Shown here one piece after another: positions 1-8,420 of a stretch of DNA of 36,474 bases (the stretch's first letter is position 1; every line of letters starts with the position of its first letter). The notes below the pieces were generated by a model. That model was not told where the DNA came from, did no database searches, and worked only from the letters and a program-made list of their open reading frames with translations. A program made the position numbers and the translations under genes. Source of the stretch: Verrucomicrobiota bacterium (lineage in GTDB: Bacteria; Verrucomicrobiota; Verrucomicrobiia; Chthoniobacterales; UBA10450); contig QHMS01000205.1 of the NCBI GenBank assembly GCA_003217895.1, positions 1 to 36,474 on the forward strand, read 5' to 3'.

Positions 1-293
1 ATCAAACGATAATCCACTTGCTGCGAAATCGGCCAGCGACTCACGTCGATTTTCTTCCAGCGCGCTTCGAACGCGGCCAAATCCTTTCGTCGCTGCTCAA
101 TGCTCGCTCGCGACCAATCGCGGATCCCGCCCGGGCGCTCGAGTCGATTCACGTCGTCGCCAGTGAATGGCGCGTATTTCGCGCGCCAAGTCCAGAAATC
201 CCCTGCGACTTTCTCGAGAGAACCAGTTTGGGCGCACAAACTGGTTAACGAAGCGGGAAAGAAAATTACTAACGCGGCGTATGCACTTTTCAT
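1..293 (-). CDS. Secreted DUF885-family protein, N-terminal part, cut by the window edge
   Basis: The frame opens at ATG (293-291, minus strand) and stays open to base 1, so only about 97 residues are visible. The start MKSAYAALVIFFPASL is followed by TSLCAQ, a typical signal peptide that would export the protein. The next stretch (GDFWTWRAKYAPFTGDD, RLERPGG, DWSRASIEQRRKDLAAFEAR, then WPISQQVDYRL) matches the opening of DUF885 proteins as I know them, including the conserved tryptophans and the QQVDYRL segment. DUF885 proteins are often described as putative peptidase-like secreted proteins without a settled reaction. It is transcribed divergently from the DUF2723 gene. The family call rests on pattern recognition of the N-terminus only. 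Confidence 0.72.
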   Translation of the reverse strand, partial: MKSAYAALVIFFPASLTSLCAQTGSLEKVAGDFWTWRAKYAPFTGDDVNRLERPGGIRDWSRASIEQRRKDLAAFEARWKKIDVSRWPISQQVDYRL

Positions 294-443
294 TCTTCAT
301 AGTTTTGAGAAGCAGGCAGGATGAGAAAAGCAAAAATTAGAGCGATCGACGGTTTGCGCGAGACCGAGTTTGCGAGACGACGGGAAAGCTCCAAATTCCA
401 AGCTCGAATATCCATTGAAACTGCAAGCTTCAAATCCGCAACG

Positions 444-539
444 CCGTCATTCCAAGCGAAATCGCGGAATCCCGCGGCAGAACCCACAGATAATTCTACG
501 GGATCCTTCGACTCCGCTTTGCTTTGCTCAAGATGACGG
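444..539. repeat. Imperfect inverted-repeat element (MITE-like) in front of the DUF2723 gene
   Basis: The ends are a perfect inverted pair, CCGTCAT at 444-450 and ATGACGG at 533-539. Inside them the arms stay related: GCGGAATCCCG on the left against CGGGATCCTTCG on the right. Translated, the right arm gives residues such as LCFAQDD, the signature of a widespread intergenic bacterial repeat often mistaken for coding sequence. A half-copy in the same sense as the right arm lies at 35101-35127. The element ends one base before the GTG chosen as the start of the next gene. Confidence 0.6.
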
Positions 540-540
540 T

Positions 541-2601
541 GTGGCGAAGCTTTGTGCCGGCGTCGTATTTCTTATTGCGCTGCTTCTCTTTAGCTGGACA
601 CTCGCTCCCACGGTGACTCCGACCGACAGCGGCGAATTGATTCTGGCCGCTCATGGGCTTGGGGTCGCGCATCCCCCGGGTTTCCCTCTGTGGGTCATGC
701 TCGCGCATCTCGCATCGCTCGTGCCGTTGGGAAACGTTGCGGTGCGGATCAATTTTTTGGATGCCATTTTCGCCGCGCTCGCTTGCGCAGTGCTCACTCT
801 CGTTGTGGCGCAACTAATGCTCACGGCCGCATATCTTGCCACGTCGAAACGAAGCAAAAAAGGCGCGCAATCCCGCAGTCGCGGGGCATCCTCCACAAGT
901 TCGGCTGCAAGGGATGAAGATTCGGGCATTGACCGGCTTTTGGTGTTCGCACCTGCGCTTGGCGCGGGCTTGCTCATGGCATTCTCTCGCACGCTTTGGT
1001 CGTATGCGACGATCGCCGAGGTCTATACTCTCAACACGCTGCTTATCCTCATTGTCTTCTTTTTGATGTTGCGGTGGCGGCGGCTCGTGACACAGACAAT
1101 GCTGTCTGCGCGTCTGCACGCGGCCACGGCGGTCACCAAGCACGACGGTTGGCTCTATGCCGCGGCTGCGGTGTTTGGCTTAGCGCTGGGCGATCATCAC
1201 GTCACAGTGGGACTGACGCTTCCAGCAGTAGCTGTTATCGTCTACAGGACGCAGGGCCTGAAATTTTTTGCGAGCCGCCGACTACTCTATGCCGCAGTGA
1301 TTTCGATCGGCGCGCTGGTCGTTGTTTATGCGTATTTGCCATTTGCGGCGTCGCGCTCGCCTCTCATCAACTGGGGCAATCCACATTCGCTGCAAGAGAT
1401 CTGGTGGCACATCACCGGCAGACAATATCGGGTGTTCCTCTCGTTTACTCCCATGATGATGGGAGCCCAGTTCGTAGAATTTTGCCGAATGCTCCTGCGC
1501 GAATTCGGACCTGCGTGGCTGCCTTTGCCGCTGGTGCTTGCCCTTGCGGGCTTCGCCGCTGCTTTCAAGCAAGACCGCACAACTTTCTGGTTTCTTGCGT
1601 TTATCGTCATTGCCAATTTCGCGTATGACTTCAGCTACGAAATCGCGGAGGATAAAGACGCGTACTACCTGCCGGTGTTTATTTCCATCGCGCTTGCTGC
1701 CGGGTTCGGTATCCGTTGGCTGATCCAGCTGAGCTCTGCGAAGTCCATCTCGTTGGGAAAATCGTACGGTGTTGCCGCGACTGCCGTTCTGCTCGCATCA
1801 GCGACAGCGTTCGTGGCCAATTGGCCGTTCAACAACCGCAGCCATTACTTTATTGCGCACGATTACGTTGAAAATCTGTTCAGCGCGATCGCGCCCGATG
1901 GACTGTTGCTGACGCAAGACTGGCAGGTCGTGTCCCCAATGTTCTATGTACAAGAAATCGAACAACACCGGACCGACGTGAAGGTGCTTGATATTAATCT
2001 GCTGCGCCGCTCGTGGTATTTCGATTACCTGAAGCACGCGCATCCCGGATTGATGGATCGATCGCGGGAGAAAATCGATCCATACGTTGAGCTTCTTAAA
2101 CAATGGGAGCGCGATCCCGCGGCCTTTAAAAACAACGCGCTGCTAACCCAAAAAATCAGCACGGCATTTTTGGAAACGGTTCAGTCGATGGTGAGGAATG
2201 AATTCAAGGTCGCTCCGGTTTACATGACTAATGATGTGTTGTCGGCCGACAAAACGAACGGCTACTTGACTCAATGGATCCCGCAAACCTATCAACTTGT
2301 CCCGCAAGGCCTGGTTTTTAACCTTGCAACTGATTCAAGCTTTCACGATTCGTCTGACCTGCGGCTCGAGACCCGTGGTTTGAATGACAGCACCGTGCGA
2401 TTTGAGAAAGATGACGTTGTGAACCTCAAGATCTTGTCTGCCTATACCAGCATGCTGATCAACCGCGGCCGCTATCTAGCGGCATTCAATCAGCACAGCC
2501 GCGCCATTATTACCTTTAAAGAGGCACTTGCGCTAGATCCCAGCCTCGCTGCTGCGCAACAAGGTCTCGCGGAAAGCGCAGCAAAAATGTCGACTCCGTA
2601 G
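541..2601 (+). CDS. DUF2723 membrane protein (glycosyltransferase-like, TMEM260-type)
   Basis: About 686 residues from GTG 541. The N-terminal hydrophobic helix runs into TVTPTDSGELILAAHGLGV and AHPPGFPLWV, the hallmark of DUF2723 proteins, which resemble GT-C fold polytopic glycosyltransferases. Further hydrophobic segments recur through roughly residue 430. The C-terminal third is soluble and ends with a TPR-like helix pair (HSRAIITFKEALALDPSLAAA). The frame is open upstream to 370, but those 57 codons are mostly the repeat at 444-539 and look non-native, so I start after it. There is no clear Shine-Dalgarno; the region just upstream is the repeat. Donor and acceptor are unknown; transfer of a lipid-linked sugar in the membrane is inferred from the fold. 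Confidence 0.85.
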   Translation: MAKLCAGVVFLIALLLFSWTLAPTVTPTDSGELILAAHGLGVAHPPGFPLWVMLAHLASLVPLGNVAVRINFLDAIFAALACAVLTLVVAQLMLTAAYLATSKRSKKGAQSRSRGASSTSSAARDEDSGIDRLLVFAPALGAGLLMAFSRTLWSYATIAEVYTLNTLLILIVFFLMLRWRRLVTQTMLSARLHAATAVTKHDGWLYAAAAVFGLALGDHHVTVGLTLPAVAVIVYRTQGLKFFASRRLLYAAVISIGALVVVYAYLPFAASRSPLINWGNPHSLQEIWWHITGRQYRVFLSFTPMMMGAQFVEFCRMLLREFGPAWLPLPLVLALAGFAAAFKQDRTTFWFLAFIVIANFAYDFSYEIAEDKDAYYLPVFISIALAAGFGIRWLIQLSSAKSISLGKSYGVAATAVLLASATAFVANWPFNNRSHYFIAHDYVENLFSAIAPDGLLLTQDWQVVSPMFYVQEIEQHRTDVKVLDINLLRRSWYFDYLKHAHPGLMDRSREKIDPYVELLKQWERDPAAFKNNALLTQKISTAFLETVQSMVRNEFKVAPVYMTNDVLSADKTNGYLTQWIPQTYQLVPQGLVFNLATDSSFHDSSDLRLETRGLNDSTVRFEKDDVVNLKILSAYTSMLINRGRYLAAFNQHSRAIITFKEALALDPSLAAAQQGLAESAAKMSTP

Positions 2602-2679
2602 CAGCCGATTAGAAGCTGGATCGCTAAGTTAACCGATTCATTTCTTGCCAGATCAGCGGATTGCTTCTAAACGGGCAGG

Positions 2680-4050
2680 ATGAAAATCACATTACGTGTT
2701 TTTGTAATTTTCTTGTCTCTCCGCATCGCGGCGCAGGCTGCGGATCAGTTAATCGTTTTGAAGGCGGCGCGATTCTTTGACGGTAAGTCGGACGCGCTCG
2801 TGCAAAATGCCGTGGTGATCGTTCAGGGCGATAAGATTATCGATGCCGGGAGCAATCTGCCGGTCCCGAGCGACGCGCAGGTAATCGATCTGGGTGATGC
2901 AACACTTTCCCCTGGCTTCATGGATGCGCATACGCATCTGACCGCCGATTTTTCTGGTAATTACAATGAGCGCCGGCTGCAGGAACTCGATCTGAACGTG
3001 TCCGAACACGCGATCCGCGCGACGGCCTTTGCCCGGGCAACCGTCGAAGCCGGGTTTATAACCGTGCGCGATTTGGGCAGCCGTTTCGTTGGCAGTCACG
3101 AATTCGTCGATGTTGCCCTGCGCAATTCGATCAACAAGGGCGTGATCGCCGGACCTCGCATGCTGGTTGCGACCAAGGGAATCGGTGCCACGGGCGGTCA
3201 CTTTGATCCAACAAACGGGTTCCGGGATTTCCTTTTTCGGCGCGAATCGGATTTCACCGATGGAATCGCGAATGGCCCCGACGAAATCCGAAAAGCAGTG
3301 CGATTTGAGGTGAAGAATGGCGCGGACGTGATTAAGGCCGCAGTTTCCGGAGGTGTGCTTTCGCTCGGGGACGAAGTGGATACGCCGCAATTGACGCCGG
3401 CGGAAATGACGGCCCTGGTTGATGAATCGCACAGGTTGCGCAAGAAAGTGGCCGTGCATTGTCACGGCGACCAGGCCGCCCGCGAGGCCATCGAGGCGGG
3501 CGTCGATTCCATTGAGCACGGCTCGTTTATGAAACCGGAAACGCTTACGATGATGAAAAAGAAGGGAACTTTCCTCACGCCGACGCTGATGGCTTCGGAG
3601 TGGATCATGGGCAAACTCGACAATTATCCGCCGGCGCTACAAGCGAAAGCAAAGGCGGCCTACCGTGCGCGCTCGGAAATGTTTCGAAATGCGGTCAAGA
3701 TGGGCATCAAGATTTCATTTGGAACCGACGCCGCGGTCTTTCCACACGGACAGAACGCGAAAGAATTCAAGTTAATGGTCGATCTAAGCATGAAACCAAT
3801 CGACGCATTGAAATCCGCCACGGCAAACGATGCCGAGCTTCTCGGCATCGCGCAAAAAGTCGGGACTCTGGAAAAAGGAAAACTGGCCGACATCATTGCA
3901 ATGCCAGGCGACCCGACTTCAGACATTACTGCAACCGAGCGCGTCACGTTCGTGATGAAAGAAGGCAAAATCATTCGGCAAGGCCCGCGCACGGCGCAGG
4001 GAACCGTCAAAGCGACGATCATGCCCGATGTCTCAGAGCCAGTGGATTAA
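2680..4050 (+). CDS. Exported metal-dependent amidohydrolase (Xaa-Pro dipeptidase/imidazolonepropionase-like)
   Basis: A 456-residue protein with an N-terminal signal peptide (hydrophobic VFVIFLSLRIAAQA, likely cut before ADQL). The amidohydrolase-superfamily metal site is complete: HxH at H84/H86 (DAHTHL), the lysine expected to be carboxylated at K219 (ADVIKAAVSGG), H260/H262 (VHCHGD), H280 (SIEHG) and the catalytic D350 (GTDAA). The C-terminal GTLEKGKLADIIAMPGDP is the usual return to the small beta-sandwich domain. The closest relatives I recall are annotated as amidohydrolases or prolidases acting on dipeptides or cyclic amides in the periplasm; the true substrate cannot be read from sequence. 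It precedes the ribosomal operon by 139 bp and is probably transcribed separately. Confidence 0.88.
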   Translation: MKITLRVFVIFLSLRIAAQAADQLIVLKAARFFDGKSDALVQNAVVIVQGDKIIDAGSNLPVPSDAQVIDLGDATLSPGFMDAHTHLTADFSGNYNERRLQELDLNVSEHAIRATAFARATVEAGFITVRDLGSRFVGSHEFVDVALRNSINKGVIAGPRMLVATKGIGATGGHFDPTNGFRDFLFRRESDFTDGIANGPDEIRKAVRFEVKNGADVIKAAVSGGVLSLGDEVDTPQLTPAEMTALVDESHRLRKKVAVHCHGDQAAREAIEAGVDSIEHGSFMKPETLTMMKKKGTFLTPTLMASEWIMGKLDNYPPALQAKAKAAYRARSEMFRNAVKMGIKISFGTDAAVFPHGQNAKEFKLMVDLSMKPIDALKSATANDAELLGIAQKVGTLEKGKLADIIAMPGDPTSDITATERVTFVMKEGKIIRQGPRTAQGTVKATIMPDVSEPVD

Positions 4051-4075
4051 CGGAGCGATTTGTCGACGCAAGGCT

Positions 4076-4103
4076 TTGACAAACCGGAGATAGAGGCTAC
4101 GTT
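4076..4103 (+). promoter_or_regulatory. Candidate sigma-70-type promoter for the rplA operon
   Basis: A perfect TTGACA at 4076-4081 is followed after 16 bp by TACGTT at 4098-4103. It lies in the 139-bp gap after the amidohydrolase stop and 86 bp before the chosen rplA start. The -35 match is full; the -10 match is partial. The position, ahead of an operon that must be strongly expressed, supports it. No transcript data are available here. Confidence 0.45.
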
Positions 4104-4189
4104 CCGTGTCCCGCTCGTTGGATTTGACCGGGAAAACTTTTTAAGCAGGAGCCTGGTTGCACGTGACCGGGCATTTGAACTGCACGGGA

Positions 4190-4891
4190 ATGCAAAGAAA
4201 TCGAAGCAAACGTTATCGCGCGGCCGCCGAGCAGGTGGATCGGAGCAAGAGTTACAATCTTGCAGACGCTGTCTCAAGACTGAAGAAGTTTCCGCCGACG
4301 AAGTTTGATCAGACCGTGACGGTCTCGTTTCGCCTGGGGGTTGACCCAAAGCAATCTGATCAGATGGTGCGCGGGACCTGCCCGCTTCCGCATGGACGCG
4401 GCAAACAGGTGCGGGTCCTCGTCTTCGCGGAAGGTGAGGCGGCGAAGGCCGCCACGGAAGCTGGCGCGGAATTTGTTGGCATGAAAGAGCTGATTCAAAA
4501 ATGCCAGGAAGGTTTTCAGGATTTTGATGTTGCGATCGCCACTCCTGCTGCAATGGCGGAAGTTCGGAAACTGGGAAAGGTGCTCGGACCGCGCGGATTA
4601 ATGCCAAATCCCAGAACTGGAACAGTGTCCGACGACACCGCAAAAGCGGTGCAGGAGGTGAAGGCGGGCCGGGTCGAATTCAAGCTCGACAAGAACGGCA
4701 ACGTGGCGGTGCCGGTTGGAAAGGTTTCGTTTGAAGAAAATGCGCTTGTGGAAAATGGAAATGCAGTAATCGAAGCGGTTGTGCGGGCGCGCCCAGCGAC
4801 AGCCAAAGGTCGCTACCTTGAAGGCGTGACAATCAGTGCGACCATGTCCCCCGGAGTTCGCGTTGATCCAGCCCCGTATTTGAGTCTATAA
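4190..4891 (+). CDS. rplA: 50S ribosomal protein L1
   Basis: A 233-residue L1 from ATG 4190. The start MQRNRSKRYRAAAEQVDRSK lines up with the usual L1 N-terminus. The frame is open further up, to TTG 4157 with AGGAG at 4147-4151, so a short N-terminal extension is possible but unlike the family. The family signature GKVLGPRGLMPNPRTGTV is intact, as are the VEFKLDKNGN and TISATMSPGVRVDP segments. L1 binds 23S rRNA at the mobile L1 stalk and, in other bacteria, represses its own mRNA. It is the first gene of the cluster; rplK, which normally precedes it, is absent. rplJ follows after 14 bp. Confidence 0.96.
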   Translation: MQRNRSKRYRAAAEQVDRSKSYNLADAVSRLKKFPPTKFDQTVTVSFRLGVDPKQSDQMVRGTCPLPHGRGKQVRVLVFAEGEAAKAATEAGAEFVGMKELIQKCQEGFQDFDVAIATPAAMAEVRKLGKVLGPRGLMPNPRTGTVSDDTAKAVQEVKAGRVEFKLDKNGNVAVPVGKVSFEENALVENGNAVIEAVVRARPATAKGRYLEGVTISATMSPGVRVDPAPYLSL

Positions 4892-4905
4892 AGAATGAGC
4901 GAAGC

Positions 4906-5439
4906 ATGAGACCAGAAAAACCCGACATCGTTTCAGATCTGTCTGACAAATTGAAACAGTCGCCTTATGTGCTCGTAACCGATTATCAGCACATGAAGGT
5001 GGCTGATTTCAGCGAATTGCGGAACCGGCTGGCCCCTGCCGGTGCCGAGATGCACGTGGTGAAAAATAATTTTCTTAAACGTGCCATGGCCGATTCAGGT
5101 TTCCCGGACATCGGGGACCAGTTGGTTGGCCAAACGGCTGTTGTAACAGGCGAGAAGGACGTGGCGCCAGTTGCAAAAATTTTTAAGACGTTCGCGGCCG
5201 AATTTAAAATCGCCGCCCTCAAGCTTGGCTTTGTCGATCGCACTGTTCTGTCCATTGCGGATTTGGAAACGTTGGCCGACTTGCCACCGCGCGAAATTTT
5301 GCAGGCGCAATTCCTGGGACTGCTCCTGTCGCCTGCCACAAAACTGGTGCGTTTATTGAATGAACCAGCCTCCGCATTGGCACGGTTACTCAATGCAAAG
5401 GCTCAAAAGGAAGCAAAACCAGCGGAGGCGAGCACATAA
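4906..5439 (+). CDS. rplJ: 50S ribosomal protein L10
   Basis: A 177-residue L10 with the N-terminal rRNA-binding domain (YVLVTDYQHMKVADFSELRN, VVKNNFLKRAM) and a C-terminal helical tail (ATKLVRLLNEPASALARLLN) that anchors L7/L12 dimers to form the ribosomal stalk. Length is typical. It starts at ATG 4906, 14 bp after rplA, so it shares that transcript. An ATG at 4894 is followed after three codons by a stop and is not used. A hairpin follows in the gap before rplL. Confidence 0.97.
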   Translation: MRPEKPDIVSDLSDKLKQSPYVLVTDYQHMKVADFSELRNRLAPAGAEMHVVKNNFLKRAMADSGFPDIGDQLVGQTAVVTGEKDVAPVAKIFKTFAAEFKIAALKLGFVDRTVLSIADLETLADLPPREILQAQFLGLLLSPATKLVRLLNEPASALARLLNAKAQKEAKPAEAST

Positions 5440-5489
5440 AGATTTCGTCCCGTCTTTTGGCGGGTCGAGGAACTAAACGAAAACTGTCC

Positions 5490-5514
5490 GAGCCGATGGC
5501 TATCGGCTTTAATT
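5490..5514 (+). terminator. Stem-loop with a U-rich tail between rplJ and rplL (possible attenuator)
   Basis: AGCCGAT at 5491-5497 pairs with ATCGGCT at 5502-5508 around a GGCT tetraloop, and the strand continues TTAATTCTT. This has the shape of a weak intrinsic terminator or attenuator. It could make rplL transcript levels differ from rplJ, but L7/L12 is needed in several copies per ribosome, so partial read-through or an RNA-processing role is more likely than full termination. Confidence 0.4.
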
Positions 5515-5554
5515 CTTCGAAGGCTTTCGGAGGCGGCAATTGGAGGAAAATAAA

Positions 5555-5950
5555 ATGGCAGATACAGAAAAATTGGTGGAGCAACTCAGCAACTTATCGG
5601 TGCTGGAGATTGCTGGATTGGTGAAGCAACTTGAGGAAAAATGGGGCGTGAGCGCAGCCGCGCCGGTCGCAATTGCCGCTGGCCCTGCTGCAGCGGGCGC
5701 ACCTGGCGGAACCGCAGCTCCCGCGGCTGAGGAAAAAACGACGTTTGACGTGACGCTGAAGGAAATGGGTGCGAACAAGATCGCCGTGATCAAGGAGGTC
5801 CGCGGCGCCGTGCCGGGACTTGGTTTGGCGGAAGCGAAAGCGCTGGTCGAAGGAGCGCCTAAGATAATCAAGGAAGGCGTGACGAAGCAAGAGGCGGACG
5901 AGATGAAGAAAAAGATCGAAGCCGCCGGTGCAAAAGTTGAAATTAAGTAA
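5555..5950 (+). CDS. rplL: 50S ribosomal protein L7/L12
   Basis: A 131-residue L7/L12 from ATG 5555, preceded by a strong GGAGG at 5542-5546 with an 8-base spacer. This ribosome-binding site rules out the in-frame TTG at 5540. The order is normal: N-terminal dimerisation helices ([20 protein letters not shown]), an Ala/Gly/Pro-rich flexible hinge around residues 35-60, and the C-terminal factor-binding domain ([34 protein letters not shown]). It sits in the ribosomal stalk and recruits translational GTPases. A 280-bp spacer holding a strong inverted repeat separates it from rpoB. Confidence 0.97.
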   Translation: MADTEKLVEQLSNLSVLEIAGLVKQLEEKWGVSAAAPVAIAAGPAAAGAPGGTAAPAAEEKTTFDVTLKEMGANKIAVIKEVRGAVPGLGLAEAKALVEGAPKIIKEGVTKQEADEMKKKIEAAGAKVEIK

Positions 5951-6085
5951 AGAATCGAGGTTTTGGTCGGCCGCTAGGGCAGAAACGACTTGCGCAGCGG
6001 CTGATCTGGAGTAAAATTGGTTTGGTTAAAGCTAGGCAGAGGTTATTTTAACGCGGTACTCGACGACCGAACACAAAATTGGCAG

Positions 6086-6123
6086 CAAAACAGTGGCCAT
6101 TGATTTGACAGACCACTGTTTTG
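6086..6123 (+). promoter_or_regulatory. 11-bp stem-loop in the rplL-rpoB spacer
   Basis: CAAAACAGTGG at 6086-6096 pairs perfectly with CCACTGTTTTG at 6113-6123 across a 16-base loop. In E. coli the same interval carries an attenuator and an RNase III processing site that lower rpoB expression relative to rplL. The placement here suggests a comparable role. There is no U-run directly after the stem, so processing or structural control fits better than simple termination. The rest of the 5951-6230 spacer shows nothing else clear. Confidence 0.5.
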
Positions 6124-6230
6124 GTGTCATCTTTGTGCCCTTCGCTCGTCGCTGAACTGGTAAAATCTTGCCCACGTTGGCTACAGTTGGGGTGTCGCTG
6201 CGAGGTTTTAGCTCTTGAGGTTAAGTGACT

Positions 6231-8420
6231 ATGTCGGAACGCATACATTTTGGCAGCATTAAGGAAGGCATTGAACCGCCCAATCTGATTGAGGTTCAAG
6301 CCAATTCATACGTCGATTTCCTGCAGAAGGATGTCCCTTATTCGAAGCGAAAAAATCAGGGACTCCAAGCTGTTTTCAAGGAGGTTTTCCCAATCGAAAG
6401 CTACGACGAGAAAGCGGTGCTTGATTTCAGTCATTATGACATCGGCGAGCCGAAACTGACCGCTCTCGAAGCGCAGCGGGAAGGACAGACATATAGCGCG
6501 CCGCTGCACGTCACGTTCCAGCTGCGAGAAGAGAAAGGCACCAAGGAAGAAAAGGTGTACATGGGCGAAATCCCCCTGATGACGCCGCAAGGTACTTTCG
6601 TCATTAATGGAGCAGAGCGTGTGGTTGTGAGTCAGTTGCATCGCTCTCCGGGAATCGCCTTCGAATCAACGGTCCACGTCAACGGCAAAGTGCTCTACAG
6701 CTTTCGGATCATTCCAGACCGCGGTTCATGGATTGAAGTGCAATTCGATACGGCAGATCTTCTTTACATTTATCTCGATCGACGCAAGCGGCGTCGAAAG
6801 TTTCTCGCCACTACGTTCCTGCGTGCACTGGGTTATGGTTCCGACGAAGAGGTGATCAAGCTATTCTACAACATCGAGAACCTGAAGCTGAGCGAGAAAC
6901 TTGATGAAGAGAAGCTCGCGACCAAGGTGCTTACTGCAGATATCCGGGATGGTGAAGTGACGGTGGCGCGCGCGTTCGAACCGCTCACTCTGGCGACTGT
7001 TCGCCAAATTATCGCACTCAAGATTCACGAGGTGAAAGTGATCGACATCTCGACCGATGACACCATCGTTAAGGCGCTGAGAAAAGATCCGGCGCATGAC
7101 CAGGAAGAGGCGCTGAAAGACATTTATCGACGCCTTCGCCCAGGTGACCCGCCCACCGTAGCCAACGCCCGCGCCTTGCTAAAAAGGCTGTTTTTCGATC
7201 CAAAAAAATATGATCTTGGGCGCGTCGGCCGTTACAAGATTAATCAAAAACTGGGGATCAACGTCGATCCCACCGAGCGGATCTTGACCGACAAAGATTT
7301 CATCGCGGCAATTAAGTATTTGATCAATTTGCGCCGCGGCGAAGGCACCCTCGATGATATTGATCATCTCGGCAGTCGGCGAGTGCGCACTGTAGGCGAA
7401 TTATTGGCGAACCAATGCCGCGTGGGTCTTGCTCGCACGGAGCGCTTGGTCAAAGAGCGTATGACGCTTTTCGACATCAATGTTGATGGAATGACACCGC
7501 AGAAGCTCATCAATCCAAAAGCGCTCAGTGCGGTTATCCGGGATTTCTTTGGGCGTTCACAGCTTTCACAGTTTATGGATCAAACAAATCCCCTCGCAGA
7601 ATTGACGCACAAGCGGCGTTTGTCAGCTCTCGGTCCTGGAGGTCTCAGTCGAGAACGTGCCGGATTCGAAGTGCGTGACGTTCATCCTTCCCATTATGGG
7701 CGCATTTGTCCGATCGAGACGCCTGAAGGCCCAAACATTGGGTTAATCAGTTCGATGAGCACTTTCGCGCGCATCAATGAGTTTGGTTTTATCGAGACGC
7801 CTTATCGGAAGGTGGAAAAAGGCCGCGTGAGCGACGAGATTGAATACCTTACCGCCGACCGCGAAGAGAATTTCCTCGTGGCGCAAGCCAATGCGCCTGT
7901 GGACGGACGCGGACATTTCACCGGGGAAAAAGTTTCTGTGCGCTACCGCGGCGACTTTCTCGAAGTCGATCCCGCCAAAGTGAATTACATGGACGTTTCT
8001 CCGAAACAGCTGGTGTCGGTAGCAGCCGGCCTCATCCCCTTCCTTGAACACGACGACGCAAACCGGGCGCTGATGGGATCTAACATGCAACGTCAGGGCG
8101 TGCCGCTGGTCGTTTCCGAGGCCCCGCTCGTAGGCACCGGGCTGGAGCAAAAAGTGGCGCGAGATTCCCACGCCGTTGTGTTGGCCGCTGAAAGCGGCAA
8201 GGTCGCGTCCGTTACGGCGGACCAAATTGTTGTTACCAAGGATGGCCATCTACCGGAAAGCAAAAAGAAGCTGAAGACGGATCCCGAGGCAGGGATTCAC
8301 GTTTATGAACTCCGCAAATTCATGCGGTCCAACGCAGTCACGGCGAGCTCGCGCTGGGACGCAACGTGCTCGTCGCATTTATGCCGTGGAACGGATACAA
8401 CTTTGAAGACGCCATCATGA
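6231..8420 (+). CDS. rpoB: RNA polymerase beta subunit, N-terminal part of a broken rpoB
   Basis: From ATG 6231 (GAGG at 6217-6220; an in-frame GTG lies at 6225) the frame gives a canonical beta subunit: the lobe and protrusion domains, then the rifampicin-pocket region near residues 440-480 ([29 protein letters not shown]) with the D, H and S positions of a rifampicin-sensitive enzyme. True similarity ends at LRKFMRSNA (codon 702, base 8336). After that the frame gives about 28 unrelated residues before a stop at 8418-8420, because the following sequence resumes in another frame. In other bacteria roughly 30 residues lie between RSN and GELALG. Here only five bases remain. The beta subunit is essential, so either the assembly is wrong here or an intact copy exists elsewhere. 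Confidence 0.9.
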   Translation: MSERIHFGSIKEGIEPPNLIEVQANSYVDFLQKDVPYSKRKNQGLQAVFKEVFPIESYDEKAVLDFSHYDIGEPKLTALEAQREGQTYSAPLHVTFQLREEKGTKEEKVYMGEIPLMTPQGTFVINGAERVVVSQLHRSPGIAFESTVHVNGKVLYSFRIIPDRGSWIEVQFDTADLLYIYLDRRKRRRKFLATTFLRALGYGSDEEVIKLFYNIENLKLSEKLDEEKLATKVLTADIRDGEVTVARAFEPLTLATVRQIIALKIHEVKVIDISTDDTIVKALRKDPAHDQEEALKDIYRRLRPGDPPTVANARALLKRLFFDPKKYDLGRVGRYKINQKLGINVDPTERILTDKDFIAAIKYLINLRRGEGTLDDIDHLGSRRVRTVGELLANQCRVGLARTERLVKERMTLFDINVDGMTPQKLINPKALSAVIRDFFGRSQLSQFMDQTNPLAELTHKRRLSALGPGGLSRERAGFEVRDVHPSHYGRICPIETPEGPNIGLISSMSTFARINEFGFIETPYRKVEKGRVSDEIEYLTADREENFLVAQANAPVDGRGHFTGEKVSVRYRGDFLEVDPAKVNYMDVSPKQLVSVAAGLIPFLEHDDANRALMGSNMQRQGVPLVVSEAPLVGTGLEQKVARDSHAVVLAAESGKVASVTADQIVVTKDGHLPESKKKLKTDPEAGIHVYELRKFMRSNAVTASSRWDATCSSHLCRGTDTTLKTPS

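Noticed and set aside
4060-4308. Remnant of rplK upstream of rplA
   Set aside because: The frames in this stretch show no L11 motifs; the only large one overlaps rplA out of frame.
6105-6132. Promoter with TTGACA in the loop of the rplL-rpoB hairpin
   Set aside because: The -35 hexamer is perfect but no acceptable -10 lies 15-19 bases downstream (best TCATCT). Kept only as the hairpin.
8333-8420. Programmed frameshift as explanation for the split rpoB frame
   Set aside because: A frameshift would keep all codons. Here about 28 conserved residues are absent between RSNA and GELALG, so bases are missing, not skipped.
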